From positions 1-60,876 of the forward strand of contig JALHLK010000027.1 of NCBI GenBank assembly GCA_022844565.1: a stretch of 60,876 bases of DNA, written 5' to 3'. Shown one piece after another: positions 39,539 to 48,925 of this stretch. The notes beneath the pieces are model-generated. The model did not search any database and was not told where the DNA came from. It worked only from the letters and a program-made list of their open reading frames with translations. Position 1 is the stretch's first letter. Each line of letters starts with the position of its first letter. The translations under genes and the position numbers were made by a program. Origin of the DNA: Saprospiraceae bacterium. GTDB lineage: Bacteria > Bacteroidota > Bacteroidia > Chitinophagales > Saprospiraceae.

Positions 39539-42500
39539 ATGCTAGATAAAATTATATATTTTTCTATAAAAAACAAGTTCATAATAGGGCTGTTTACTGC
39601 GGCTATGATACTTTTTGGTATCTACAGTTTGTCAAGATTGCCTATTGATGCCTTGCCTGATATAACCAATAATCAGGTTCAGATATTGACCTTATCTCCA
39701 ACTTTGGCTACACAGGAAGTCGAGCAGTTGATCACATATCCCATAGAACAAGCTGTCAAATCCATACCTAAAGTAATAGAATTACGGAGTGTCTCCAAAT
39801 TTGGTCTTAGTTCAGTAACTGTAGTATTTGAAGAGCATGTGGAGATATACTGGGCACGTGCTCAAATCAGTGAGCGGCTTAAGGAAGCAGAGGAAAACAT
39901 AGCCGCTGGATTAGGTATACCAGAGATGGCTCCTATCAGTACCGGACTTGGCGAGATTTATCAATATACTGTTTATGCAAAGACTGGTTATGAAGATAAA
40001 ATATCGACTACTGAATTGAGGTCTGTTCAGGACTGGATAGTAAAACCACAGTTATTGGGAATAAAAGGAGTGGCTGAAGTAAATACACTTGGTGGTTTAC
40101 TCAAAGAATATGAAATAGCCATCGAACCAGATAAGCTAAAAAGTATGAATACCAATATCATAGAGATATTTGATGCATTAAAGAAAAATAACGAAAATAC
40201 GGGTGGTGCTTATATCGATAAAAAACCAAATGCCTATTTTATCCGGGGCATAGGCATGATTAGTTCATTGGAAGATATTGGTAAAATTGTCGTAAAAAAT
40301 ATGAATGGCATTCCTATTTTGATCCGCGATGTAGCACTAGTACAGTTAGGATCTGCGGTCAGGTATGGAGCTACTACTAAAGACGGAGAGGGAGAAGCTG
40401 TAACTGGTATGGTCATGATGCTCAAGGGAGAAAATAGTGCCGATATAGTCAGAAGTGTTAAGGATAGAGTACTTCAAATTCAAAAAACATTGCCAGAAGG
40501 AGTAGTTATTGAACCATATCTTGACAGGACCAAAATGGTAAATAATGCCATCTCCACTGTTAGAACCAATCTACTTGAAGGGGCACTGATTGTTTTATTT
40601 ATTTTAGTATTATTAATAGGAAACTGGAGAGCAGGACTTATAGTGGCCTCAGTCATCCCACTAGCACTTTTATTTGCAGTCATCATTATGCATGCATTTG
40701 GTGTAAGCGGCAATCTGATGAGTCTAGGTGCCATAGACTTTGGATTAATAGTGGATGGTGCACTAATCATAGTAGAGTCCATTGTCCATCGTCTCCAAAC
40801 TTTGAATAGAGGTAAGCTTACAGCAGCTCAAATGGATGAAGAAGTGTATGGAGCCGCATCAAAAATAAGGAGTAGTGCAGCTTTTGGCGAAATAATCATA
40901 CTAATCGTTTATCTTCCTATACTAGCATTAGTGGGTATAGAAGGTAAAATGTTTAAGCCCATGGCACAGACTGTTTCGTTTGCGATATTGGGTGCCTTTA
41001 TTCTTTCGCTTACCTATGTACCGATGATGTCTGCTTTATTTTTAAGTAAAAAAGCGGAACATAAGAGAAATATCAGTGATGTGATTATTGATTTTCTTTA
41101 TCGATTGTACCAGCCTGTGCTTGAAAAGGCACTCAGGACAAAAGCCGCCATAATACTATTTTCAATAGGTCTTTTTGTTGTTGCGTTATTCGTTTTTAAA
41201 AATATGGGAGGAGAATTTATTCCGACACTCGAAGAAGGGGACATTGCTACACATATCATCACTCCCCCAGGTACTTCATTAGCACAAGAGATCGAAACTA
41301 CTACAAAAGCTGAAGCGTTACTTTTGAAAAATTTTCCTGAAATAGAGCAGGTAGTATCCAAAATCGGAAGTGCGGAGATACCCACAGACCCGATGCCTAT
41401 GGAAGTTGCTGACGTTATGATCATATTGAAGCCAAAATCTGAATGGACTTCTGCATCTTCCGCACAAGAGATGATGGCTAAAATGGACAAAGTGCTGAAT
41501 GATTTACCGGGCGTGACAACTGAATTTACTCAACCTGTACAAATGAGATTTAATGAACTGATGACGGGTGTAAGGAGTGATGTGGCCATAAAGATATTTG
41601 GTGAAGATATTGAAGTTTTGGCTGGTTTGGCTGAAGTAGTGGTACCGATTGTTCAGTCTATTAAAGGAGTTGAAGATGCTAGAGCAGAACAAGTGGCAGG
41701 ATTGCCACAAATCACCATAAGATACAATAAAGATAAACTTGCACTCTATGGTCTGAATGTAGGTGATCTTAATCAGGTAGTAAGGTCAGGTTTTGCTGGG
41801 GAAAAAGCAGGTGTAGTTTATGAAGGCGAAAAGCGATTTAACTTGGTGGTTAGAATAGCTAAAGACAATCGGCAGAATATTGATCAGCTTAAGAATCTTT
41901 TTATACCCTTACCTTCAGGTGATCAGGTGCCATTGGAGCAAGTCGCTGATATTACTTATGAAAGAGGAGCTGCGATGATTAGCCGGGAAAATGGCAAGAG
42001 AAGAATTGTCATCGGATTTAATGTGAGAGGTCGGGATGTGGAAAGTGTGGTGAATGAAATCCAGGGCATGATAGAATCGAAAGTAAAACTTCCGGTAGGC
42101 TATTATACTACCTACGGGGGTCAGTTTCAAAATCTTGTTGAAGCCAGCAACAGGCTATCAATAGCAGTACCTGCAGCATTGGCATTGATATTTGTATTAT
42201 TGTTCTTTACATTCCACAGTATTAAACAATCGCTGTTAATATTTACAGCCATCCCTTTATCAGCCATAGGTGGCATATTTGCTCTTTGGATCAGAGACAT
42301 GCCGTTCAGCATCTCTGCAGGTATTGGCTTTATTGCGCTATTTGGTGTAGCCGTGCTCAATGGGATAGTATTGATTGGATACTTTAATCAGCTCAAAACC
42401 GAAGGCATCACTGATGTCATGGATAGAATACGGATAGGCACAAAAGTAAGATTGAGACCGGTGGTGATGACAGCTGCGGTTGCATCTCTTGGATTTTTAC

Positions 42501-43885
42501 CAATGGCCATCAGTATGGGTGCCGGGGCAGAGGTTCAAAAACCATTGGCAACTGTAGTCATTGGTGGATTAATTACTGCCACTCTACTTACTTTGATCGT
42601 ATTGCCAATATTGTATTTATATTTTGAAAAGGGAATCAAGCGACGCTCAAAGAGCATCAATACAGGTGTATTCATTATTGTCGTTTCCCTTTTTGGGACA
42701 ATTGCTATCGGTCAGAAAACACTGAACTTACAACAAGCAATAGATATTGCACTTCAAAATAATTTACAGATTCAGGCTAGTGGTATACATGTTGCTATTC
42801 AAACTCAACTTAAAGGTACTACTTATGATGTACCTAAGACGGAATTTGGATCTATATTAGGTCAGTTTAATTCTAAATCGACAGACCAATATTACAACAT
42901 TTCACAATCAATTAATCCATTTTTGTTTGGGCCTAAAAAAAGTCTTTTGGCTGAAAATGTAAAAAGTGCCGAATTGAATAGGAATCTGACAAAACAGGAA
43001 ATAATCATGAACGTGCGTGAAGTCTGGAACAACATTTTATATTTTCAGCAACTAAACGATATCCTGATGGAAGAAGATAGCCTTCTGGCATTAAACTTGA
43101 AGGCTGTAGGTTTAAAATATAAGACAGGTGAAGCCAATCAATTGGAAAATATCATGAGTATCACTCGAAAAGGAGAACTAGAACAATTGATAAAACAAAA
43201 TAAAGCTTCCGTAGAAATAGAAAAAATCAAGCTTGGCTTTTTGTTGCAAATTAAAGATTTACCGGTAATCACGGATACAAAGTATGAAGCAATAGAGCTG
43301 TTTGATATTTCGGATAGCTTGGCTTTGGGACAAAATCCATCCATGCAGGTAGCTTTACAGAATATCAAAATTGCAGAAGGGCAGCGCAACCTTGAAAAGG
43401 CACAGATGAAACCTGAATTTAATATCGGATATTTTATCCAATCGCTGACCGGCAATCAGGAAGTAAACAATCAGATTATTGCTTATAACGGAGTACCCAG
43501 ATTTCAAGGAGCCACCATAGGTTTGTCAATACCCATCTTTTCTTTAGGCAGTAACAAAGCTAAGATCAGCGCTTTAAAAAACAATGTACTCCTCCAGCAA
43601 AAAAACGCAGATATACAAAGTCAGGCTTTGCTAACCAAATACGAACAATTGATACAGCAATTAACTGTAGCTAAAATTCAAATGGACTATTTTGAAAAAA
43701 CGGGTAATCCCAACGCTTCCATAATCAATCGTAGTGCAATAAATTCTTATAGCAATGGTGATGTCTCCTTTATAGAGTTACTACAAAGTATGCAGATGGC
43801 AAGGGATATCAGGCGAAATTATCAGACAGCAATCCATCAATACAATCAGATTATAATCAACCTGCAATTTCTATTAAATCAATAG
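39539..43885 (+). CDS. czcA: CzcA-type heavy-metal RND pump fused to a TolC-like outer-membrane factor domain
   Basis: 1,448 residues. Residues 1-~1030 form an RND proton antiporter of the heavy-metal efflux class with 12 membrane segments and two large periplasmic loops. The TM4 motif DFGLIVDGALIIVES carries D400, D406 and E413, matching D402/D408/E415 of Cupriavidus CzcA and pointing to divalent ions (Zn/Co/Cd) rather than Cu/Ag. After a short hydrophobic joint (VFIIVVSLFGTIAIG, perhaps an internal signal-like segment), residues ~1060-1448 are a TolC-family coiled-coil protein (LNLQQAIDIALQNNLQIQ). The fusion is known in Bacteroidota. How one chain spans both membranes is unclear; cleavage at the joint is possible. 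The adaptor gene follows 31 bases later. Confidence 0.93.
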   Translation: MLDKIIYFSIKNKFIIGLFTAAMILFGIYSLSRLPIDALPDITNNQVQILTLSPTLATQEVEQLITYPIEQAVKSIPKVIELRSVSKFGLSSVTVVFEEHVEIYWARAQISERLKEAEENIAAGLGIPEMAPISTGLGEIYQYTVYAKTGYEDKISTTELRSVQDWIVKPQLLGIKGVAEVNTLGGLLKEYEIAIEPDKLKSMNTNIIEIFDALKKNNENTGGAYIDKKPNAYFIRGIGMISSLEDIGKIVVKNMNGIPILIRDVALVQLGSAVRYGATTKDGEGEAVTGMVMMLKGENSADIVRSVKDRVLQIQKTLPEGVVIEPYLDRTKMVNNAISTVRTNLLEGALIVLFILVLLIGNWRAGLIVASVIPLALLFAVIIMHAFGVSGNLMSLGAIDFGLIVDGALIIVESIVHRLQTLNRGKLTAAQMDEEVYGAASKIRSSAAFGEIIILIVYLPILALVGIEGKMFKPMAQTVSFAILGAFILSLTYVPMMSALFLSKKAEHKRNISDVIIDFLYRLYQPVLEKALRTKAAIILFSIGLFVVALFVFKNMGGEFIPTLEEGDIATHIITPPGTSLAQEIETTTKAEALLLKNFPEIEQVVSKIGSAEIPTDPMPMEVADVMIILKPKSEWTSASSAQEMMAKMDKVLNDLPGVTTEFTQPVQMRFNELMTGVRSDVAIKIFGEDIEVLAGLAEVVVPIVQSIKGVEDARAEQVAGLPQITIRYNKDKLALYGLNVGDLNQVVRSGFAGEKAGVVYEGEKRFNLVVRIAKDNRQNIDQLKNLFIPLPSGDQVPLEQVADITYERGAAMISRENGKRRIVIGFNVRGRDVESVVNEIQGMIESKVKLPVGYYTTYGGQFQNLVEASNRLSIAVPAALALIFVLLFFTFHSIKQSLLIFTAIPLSAIGGIFALWIRDMPFSISAGIGFIALFGVAVLNGIVLIGYFNQLKTEGITDVMDRIRIGTKVRLRPVVMTAAVASLGFLPMAISMGAGAEVQKPLATVVIGGLITATLLTLIVLPILYLYFEKGIKRRSKSINTGVFIIVVSLFGTIAIGQKTLNLQQAIDIALQNNLQIQASGIHVAIQTQLKGTTYDVPKTEFGSILGQFNSKSTDQYYNISQSINPFLFGPKKSLLAENVKSAELNRNLTKQEIIMNVREVWNNILYFQQLNDILMEEDSLLALNLKAVGLKYKTGEANQLENIMSITRKGELEQLIKQNKASVEIEKIKLGFLLQIKDLPVITDTKYEAIELFDISDSLALGQNPSMQVALQNIKIAEGQRNLEKAQMKPEFNIGYFIQSLTGNQEVNNQIIAYNGVPRFQGATIGLSIPIFSLGSNKAKISALKNNVLLQQKNADIQSQALLTKYEQLIQQLTVAKIQMDYFEKTGNPNASIINRSAINSYSNGDVSFIELLQSMQMARDIRRNYQTAIHQYNQIIINLQFLLNQ

Positions 43886-43916
43886 TGAATTAATTTAAAA
43901 CTTAAAATACAAAAAA

Positions 43917-45218
43917 ATGAATCATAAAATAAAGTTCTTTTTTATAATATTCATGTTGCCATTATTGGTAATACATTTTACATCCTGTAATGCTAACAGC
44001 AATACAAAAATGGAAGAAGAACACGCGGAGGGCGACGGGCATGACCACGGAGCAGAAGGAGAACATGCCGACCATGCAGACCATGAGGAAGGAGAGGCAG
44101 GAAGTGAACCACATGGAAAAATGGTTCATCTCAACAGTGCCCAATATAAAAATGCTGGCATTGATACCGGATGGTTTGTGCAGAAAAATCTGAGTGATGT
44201 GATCACGGCCACCGGATATACTAAGTTGCCACCACAAAATCAGGCGGATGTTTCTCCTGCAATCGGTGGAATAGTAAAGTCCATCAAAATAATAGAGGGG
44301 CAATATGTAAAGCAAGGGCAAACACTGGCAACCATTCAAAGCCTGGAATACAACAAAATTCGGCTTGAAAAAGCCAAAATTTATGAAATGATGCAAAATG
44401 CTGAAGCAAACAAACAATATCTTGATGCAGAATATGACAGGCAAAAAACATTGACTAATGAAAATATTAATGCTAAAAAAACCTTTCAAAAAATATCAGC
44501 GGACTTGGAAATGGAAAATAAAAAGATAGCCAATCTCCGTGATCAAATAGCAATTCTAGACCAGATGTTGGCCATGGGAGGCTCATCCACATCGCCGTTA
44601 ATCTCTGTCAATGCACCCATTTCAGGGTTTGTATCAGACGTATATGTAAAAATAGGAAGTAGTGCGGAGTCTGGAAAACCTATGTTTACCTTACTTGACA
44701 ATTCCAAAATGCATGTGGATTTGCTGGTGTACGAAAAAGATCTTTTTAAAGTCAAAGTAAGTCAGGATGTGCGGTTTATTCTTACTAATCAAAATAATCA
44801 GGAGATAAAAGGGAAAATAAAAAACATAGGAAAAAGTTTTGAAAATGATACAAAGTCAGTAGCTTTGCATGCTGATATCGTCACACTTAATCACTTTCTG
44901 ATCCCCGGTATGTATGTCAATGCTTTGATAGAACTTGGATCGTCACCAGTAAGTACATTACCTGTGGATGCCATTATAAAAGCGGAAGGGCGTGAGTTTA
45001 TATTTATATGGGAAAAAGAGAACATGGATGGGAAGCAACCTAAAGAAGAAATTTCTTTTGCCCGAATCGAAGTAAAAACAGGTGTGGCTCAGCTTGGTTA
45101 TGTACAGGTGAATTTATTACAATCAGTACACAATGGAGACAAGATCGTAACAAAAGGAGCCTTTTATCTCCAATCACATCTAACCAAAGAATCTGGCGGC
45201 GGAGGACATGCGCATTAG
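43917..45218 (+). CDS. czcB: CzcB/CusB-type RND periplasmic adaptor lipoprotein with His-rich N-terminus
   Basis: 433 residues linking the inner-membrane pump to the outer-membrane channel. The signal segment ends with a lipobox-like FTSC, Cys near 24. Residues ~32-65 are a His/Asp/Glu tract with EGDGHDHGAEGEHADHADHE. The adaptor follows: a biotinyl-lipoyl half (IIEGQYVKQGQTLATIQS), an alpha-hairpin coiled coil (~145-215), the second lipoyl half (APISGFVSDVYVKIGS) and beta-barrel domains. The C-terminus ends with GGGHAH, another metal-binding end. It lies 31 bases after czcA in the same operon. Confidence 0.93.
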   Translation: MNHKIKFFFIIFMLPLLVIHFTSCNANSNTKMEEEHAEGDGHDHGAEGEHADHADHEEGEAGSEPHGKMVHLNSAQYKNAGIDTGWFVQKNLSDVITATGYTKLPPQNQADVSPAIGGIVKSIKIIEGQYVKQGQTLATIQSLEYNKIRLEKAKIYEMMQNAEANKQYLDAEYDRQKTLTNENINAKKTFQKISADLEMENKKIANLRDQIAILDQMLAMGGSSTSPLISVNAPISGFVSDVYVKIGSSAESGKPMFTLLDNSKMHVDLLVYEKDLFKVKVSQDVRFILTNQNNQEIKGKIKNIGKSFENDTKSVALHADIVTLNHFLIPGMYVNALIELGSSPVSTLPVDAIIKAEGREFIFIWEKENMDGKQPKEEISFARIEVKTGVAQLGYVQVNLLQSVHNGDKIVTKGAFYLQSHLTKESGGGGHAH

Positions 45219-45268
45219 TAAGGAAATCAATAATTTATATTTAATTAATTCATAAATCATTTTTTATC

Positions 45269-45598
45269 ATGAAAATATTTAATTTTATTATTTTTATTTT
45301 TTCATTCTATTTTATTTTTGTTTCTTGTGATAACAAAAAAACATCTCAAGAAATTAGACCAATGCAGAAAGACACCATTAATTCAAATGAATTAGCACAT
45401 GTCGATTATGTTTGCCCGATGGATTGCGAAAAAGGTAAAACATATCATGAGGTGGGCAAATGTCCAGTTTGCAAAATGGACTTAATCATCAAGGAGCATA
45501 CGGAGGATGCTGAGCATGATCACTATGAAGGAGACGGACACGACCATAAAGAAGGAGATGATCATGACCATAAAGATGGGGATAGTCACAAACATTAA
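45269..45598 (+). CDS. Heavy-metal-binding-domain lipoprotein with His/Asp-rich tail
   Basis: 109 residues. The signal peptide ends FVSC, Cys near 20, so it is a lipoprotein. The centre has the heavy-metal-binding domain VCPMDCEKGKTYHEVGKCPVCKMDL, whose Cys pairs (CPMDC, CPVC) and Met are likely metal ligands. The tail repeats GDGHDH, GDDHDH and GDSHKH. It probably binds or buffers zinc-like ions in the periplasm for the CzcA-CzcB system 50 bases upstream. Confidence 0.85.
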   Translation: MKIFNFIIFIFSFYFIFVSCDNKKTSQEIRPMQKDTINSNELAHVDYVCPMDCEKGKTYHEVGKCPVCKMDLIIKEHTEDAEHDHYEGDGHDHKEGDDHDHKDGDSHKH

Positions 45599-45668
45599 AC
45601 TTCTAATATATATTTGATCCAAAATATTAATAAGTAATAGTTTTTATAACATTTTAAATTAATCAAAA

Positions 45669-45914
45669 ATGGCTATTGTAAAAGTAATCGAAGTAATCGC
45701 AAGTTCACCAAACAGTATAGAAGAAGCTATGCAAAATGCGGTAACGGAAGTGTCAAAAACCATTCGAAATGTAGATTCGGTGTATGTAAAAGATACCAAA
45801 GCGCATGTAAAAGATGGTAAAATAATTTCTTATGGCGTGATCTGTAACATATCTTTCAGAATAGATAGTGAAACAGATACGTCTAAATTTGGTACTGCAG
45901 AAGTACTTGGTTGA
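45669..45914 (+). CDS. Dodecin-family flavin-binding protein
   Basis: An 81-residue protein of the dodecin family, which forms a hollow 12-mer that stores flavin. AIVKVIEVIASSPNSIEEAM and AVTEVSKTIRNVDSVYVKD match the family strand-helix-strand, and ICNISFRIDSET the last strand. The flavin-stacking Trp (WVKE in many dodecins) is Tyr here (YVKD), which may weaken flavin binding. It is about 10 residues longer than usual at the C-terminus. Why it is in a metal island is unknown; oxidative-stress protection is a guess. Confidence 0.9.
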   Translation: MAIVKVIEVIASSPNSIEEAMQNAVTEVSKTIRNVDSVYVKDTKAHVKDGKIISYGVICNISFRIDSETDTSKFGTAEVLG

Positions 45915-45924
45915 AAATAATTGT

Positions 45925-45949
45925 GGGATGCAATTATATATTGCATCCC
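45925..45949 (+). terminator. Hairpin after dodecin
   Basis: GGGATGCAA and TTGCATCCC form a perfect 9-bp stem with a 7-base A/T loop, 11 bases past the dodecin stop. There is no clean T-run after it (CTTATATTAAA). A probable terminator between the metal-pump part and the cytochrome part of the island. Confidence 0.7.
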
Positions 45950-46003
45950 CTTATATTAAAATAAATTGACTATTTTATTTAAGTTAATAAAAATTAAAAC
46001 GAA

Positions 46004-47203
46004 ATGAATCATCGAATACAATTAATTTCAAGTATGATTATTATATCCATTTTAGTCTTATCCTGTGACAAATTTCAGCCTAATGCACCTACTGACGATA
46101 GTCTTCTAGATGGCCCAGTAAACGGACTCACATATGAACAAAATCGCCAGTTTTTGGCAGGAGATGTCGCATTTAATGATGAAATATTTTCACCCGCAAC
46201 AGGACTGGGACCAATATTTGTAGCGACCAGCTGTGGCAGTTGCCATGCAGGTGATGGTAAGGGGACACCATTTACAACGCTTGTCAGATTTGGGCAAACG
46301 GACAGCACGGGCAATCAGTTTTTACATTTGGGTGGTCCACAATTACAAAACAGAGCAATTCCCGGATTTAAAACAGAGGTCATACCAAATGGTGCTACTT
46401 CATCAAAATTTACTCCTCCCGCAAACACTGGGCTTGGCTTTTTAGAACTGGTGAGTGATGAAGATATACTCTCCATGTCGGATCCTGAAGACAGCAATGG
46501 CGATGGAATATCGGGTGTGCCTAGTTTTGGATATTTACCGGAATTCATAACACCCAATAGTAATGCCGTGGTTAAAAATGGAAAATACATACACCGGTTT
46601 GGCAAAAAAGCAGCGGCATATAATCTACTTCACCAAACGGTGAATGCATACAATCAAGATATGGGTATCACATCGACTTTCACACCGCATGATGTATATA
46701 GCGGATTTAGCATCGATCCTGAAGTGAGTGACAAAACGGTAAGAGATGTTGTTTTTTATTTACAGACTTTAAAGGCACCAATACCAAGATCAAAAGGAAA
46801 TGGGAATTTTGAAACTGGTAAAGCATTATTTACACAAATCAATTGTTCGGGATGCCATACACCACAACTGAAAACGGGTTTCTCTCCCGTCACATCATTG
46901 AGTAATAAGACCATATATCCTTATACAGATATGTTGCTTCACGATATGGGTACCGAACTGGATGATGGCTATACAGAAGGATTTGCTAAAACTTCAGAAT
47001 GGCGAACGCCAGCACTATGGGGACTAGGATTATCTCCAAATTCGCAAGGTGGGCAGTATTTTTTAATGCACGATGGCAGAGCAAAAAGTATCGAAGAAGC
47101 CATTATGATGCATGGAGGTGAGGCAAAAAAAAGCAGAGACTCCTTCAAGCAATTGAATGAGAGTGAAAAGTCTACCATCATTAATTTTTTAAAATCATTG
47201 TAA
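46004..47203 (+). CDS. Di-heme oxidoreductase (DHOR/DUF1111) lipoprotein
   Basis: 399 residues with a lipoprotein signal, Cys21 (LVLSC). Two c-type heme sites: CGSCH at 77-81 and CSGCH at 281-285. The second lies in a cytochrome domain of the MauG/peroxidase-like DUF1111 family (NFETGKALFTQINCSGCH). The C-terminus has EWRTPALWGLGLSPNS and HDGRAKSIEEAIMMHGGEA, classic DHOR features. It should be periplasmic-facing and carry out electron transfer or peroxidase-like chemistry. It is followed by a Rieske protein one base later, suggesting a shared electron path. Confidence 0.92.
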   Translation: MNHRIQLISSMIIISILVLSCDKFQPNAPTDDSLLDGPVNGLTYEQNRQFLAGDVAFNDEIFSPATGLGPIFVATSCGSCHAGDGKGTPFTTLVRFGQTDSTGNQFLHLGGPQLQNRAIPGFKTEVIPNGATSSKFTPPANTGLGFLELVSDEDILSMSDPEDSNGDGISGVPSFGYLPEFITPNSNAVVKNGKYIHRFGKKAAAYNLLHQTVNAYNQDMGITSTFTPHDVYSGFSIDPEVSDKTVRDVVFYLQTLKAPIPRSKGNGNFETGKALFTQINCSGCHTPQLKTGFSPVTSLSNKTIYPYTDMLLHDMGTELDDGYTEGFAKTSEWRTPALWGLGLSPNSQGGQYFLMHDGRAKSIEEAIMMHGGEAKKSRDSFKQLNESEKSTIINFLKSL

Positions 47204-47204
47204 G

Positions 47205-47651
47205 ATGAAAAGAAAAGATTTTTTAAAAACTTGTGGGTATGCCTGCCTTGGAGGAAGTACCATGATAACCATTATGCAAAGTTGTACGGTAACAAAGACC
47301 ATCAGCGGAAATATAGAAAAAAGTGATATACTCGTTGCAATTTCAGATTTTCAATCTTTGGAAGATTCTAAAATTGGTTACAAAAAATATATCATCGTAA
47401 ACAATGATCTGCTCAAATTCCCAATATGCGTATACAGAATAGACGAAAATAAATATAACGCACTTTGGCTGGAGTGCACTCACCAGGGAAATGAAGTTCA
47501 GGTGTTTGGTGATAAGCTGCAATGCCCAGCACATGGCAGTGAATTCAGTAATTCCGGGCTGGTAACCAATGGGCCAGCAGACAGAAATCTTCGCACTTTT
47601 CCTGTCACAATTGAAGGTAATTTTTTAAAAATTTCATTGAAAGCGGTATGA
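47205..47651 (+). CDS. Rieske [2Fe-2S] protein
   Basis: 148 residues. The N-terminus KRKDFLKTCGYACLGG resembles a Tat-type signal (KR rather than RR) and is followed by a lipobox-like MQSC, Cys 27, so export and a lipid anchor are likely. The Rieske cluster ligands are C91/H93 (CTHQG) and C107/H110 (CPAHGS). It has one fewer loop Cys than respiratory Rieske proteins, fitting the soluble ferredoxin type. It starts one base after the DHOR stop and its end overlaps the porin gene by 4 bases. It probably exchanges electrons with the DHOR protein. Confidence 0.9.
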   Translation: MKRKDFLKTCGYACLGGSTMITIMQSCTVTKTISGNIEKSDILVAISDFQSLEDSKIGYKKYIIVNNDLLKFPICVYRIDENKYNALWLECTHQGNEVQVFGDKLQCPAHGSEFSNSGLVTNGPADRNLRTFPVTIEGNFLKISLKAV

Positions 47652-48877
47652 AGAAGATATTAACCTTGTGTGTATTTTTATTATATATGATACAACATAC
47701 TCAAGCCCAGATTGATCCTTCCTTACTAAAAGGTATCACTATGAATCCCAAAAAGGATTTATTGAATATGGACGCCATTTATGACCGGCCTTTTGTATCC
47801 AATAAGAAAGCTCCTGTCTCTCTTGGAGGATATGTAGAAGCAAATTGGCAACATTTAGGAACCGACGGTATAAGCGATGGACATCAGCTTCAATTCCGGA
47901 GAATGACTTTATTTGTCGCTTCATCCATTTCAAAAAGGATAAAGTTTTTGAGTGAGATTGAGTTTGAACCTGCTGATAAAGAAATTGCTATAGAGTTTGC
48001 AGCTGTTGATATGGAATTTAATGAATTATTTAATCTCAGAGGAGGAATGATCATAAACCCAATAGGCGCTTTTAATCAAAATCATGATGGGCCTAAATGG
48101 GAGTTTACAGATAGACCTTTATCTTCAGTAGCTATGTTGCCAGCTACATGGAGCAATGCAGGTTTTGGGATTTATGGTAAGAAATATAACAATAACTGGA
48201 TGATAGGATATGAAATTTATGCATCAAGTGGATTTGATAATTCTATTATAGAGAATACTGAAAACAAAACATTTCTTCCGGCAGCAAAAAAAAATACTGA
48301 ACGGTTTGAAGAGTTGCCAAGTGGCACTCCACTTTATACTACAAAGGTTGCCATACGTCATAATAAAATAGGAGAAATAGGCTTGTCGTATATGGGAGGT
48401 ATTTATAATAAATGGCAGGACGACGGCCTGGTCATTGATGAAAAGAGAAGTATTCATGTTTTTGCATTGGATTTTAATACTACTTTACCTAAAACTAATA
48501 CTTTTATTACCACAGAATGTGCTTGGGTAAATGTAGACGTACCAAAATCCTATTCGGAGCAATTTGGGAATAAACAGTTTGGTGGTTTCCTGGATATCGT
48601 ACAACCTGTTGTAAAAAGGACCATAGCAGGGTGGAAAGATGCAGTCATTAACATTGCTGTCCGGATGGAATATATTGATTGGAACAAGGGTCAATTTATT
48701 GATACAGGATCAAATATAGGAGATCATCTATGGAGTATTATGCCGGCAGTGAGTTTTCGACCCAACTCACAATCAGTACTGCGACTAAATTATCGCATTC
48801 AAAAACAAACAGACGTATTGGGTAACCCACCCAGTAATACAGCAGGTTTTAATTTTGGACTTTCAACTTATTTTTAA
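47648..48877 (+). CDS. Outer-membrane porin-like protein
   Basis: 409 residues with a signal peptide ending TQAQ near residue 21. The body is beta-strand rich with repeated alternating patterns and resembles phosphate-selective porin O/P relatives, with LGGYVEANWQHLGTDG as the first strand and NFGLSTYF at the end with a terminal aromatic. It should be an outer-membrane barrel. It is coupled to the Rieske gene by a 4-base ATGA overlap, so DHOR, Rieske and porin form one unit. What it passes is unknown. Confidence 0.8.
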   Translation: MKKILTLCVFLLYMIQHTQAQIDPSLLKGITMNPKKDLLNMDAIYDRPFVSNKKAPVSLGGYVEANWQHLGTDGISDGHQLQFRRMTLFVASSISKRIKFLSEIEFEPADKEIAIEFAAVDMEFNELFNLRGGMIINPIGAFNQNHDGPKWEFTDRPLSSVAMLPATWSNAGFGIYGKKYNNNWMIGYEIYASSGFDNSIIENTENKTFLPAAKKNTERFEELPSGTPLYTTKVAIRHNKIGEIGLSYMGGIYNKWQDDGLVIDEKRSIHVFALDFNTTLPKTNTFITTECAWVNVDVPKSYSEQFGNKQFGGFLDIVQPVVKRTIAGWKDAVINIAVRMEYIDWNKGQFIDTGSNIGDHLWSIMPAVSFRPNSQSVLRLNYRIQKQTDVLGNPPSNTAGFNFGLSTYF

Positions 48878-48925
48878 ATCATTAAGGCACTAAAAATATA
48901 TCTACCCATTTATCTAATATTGTAC

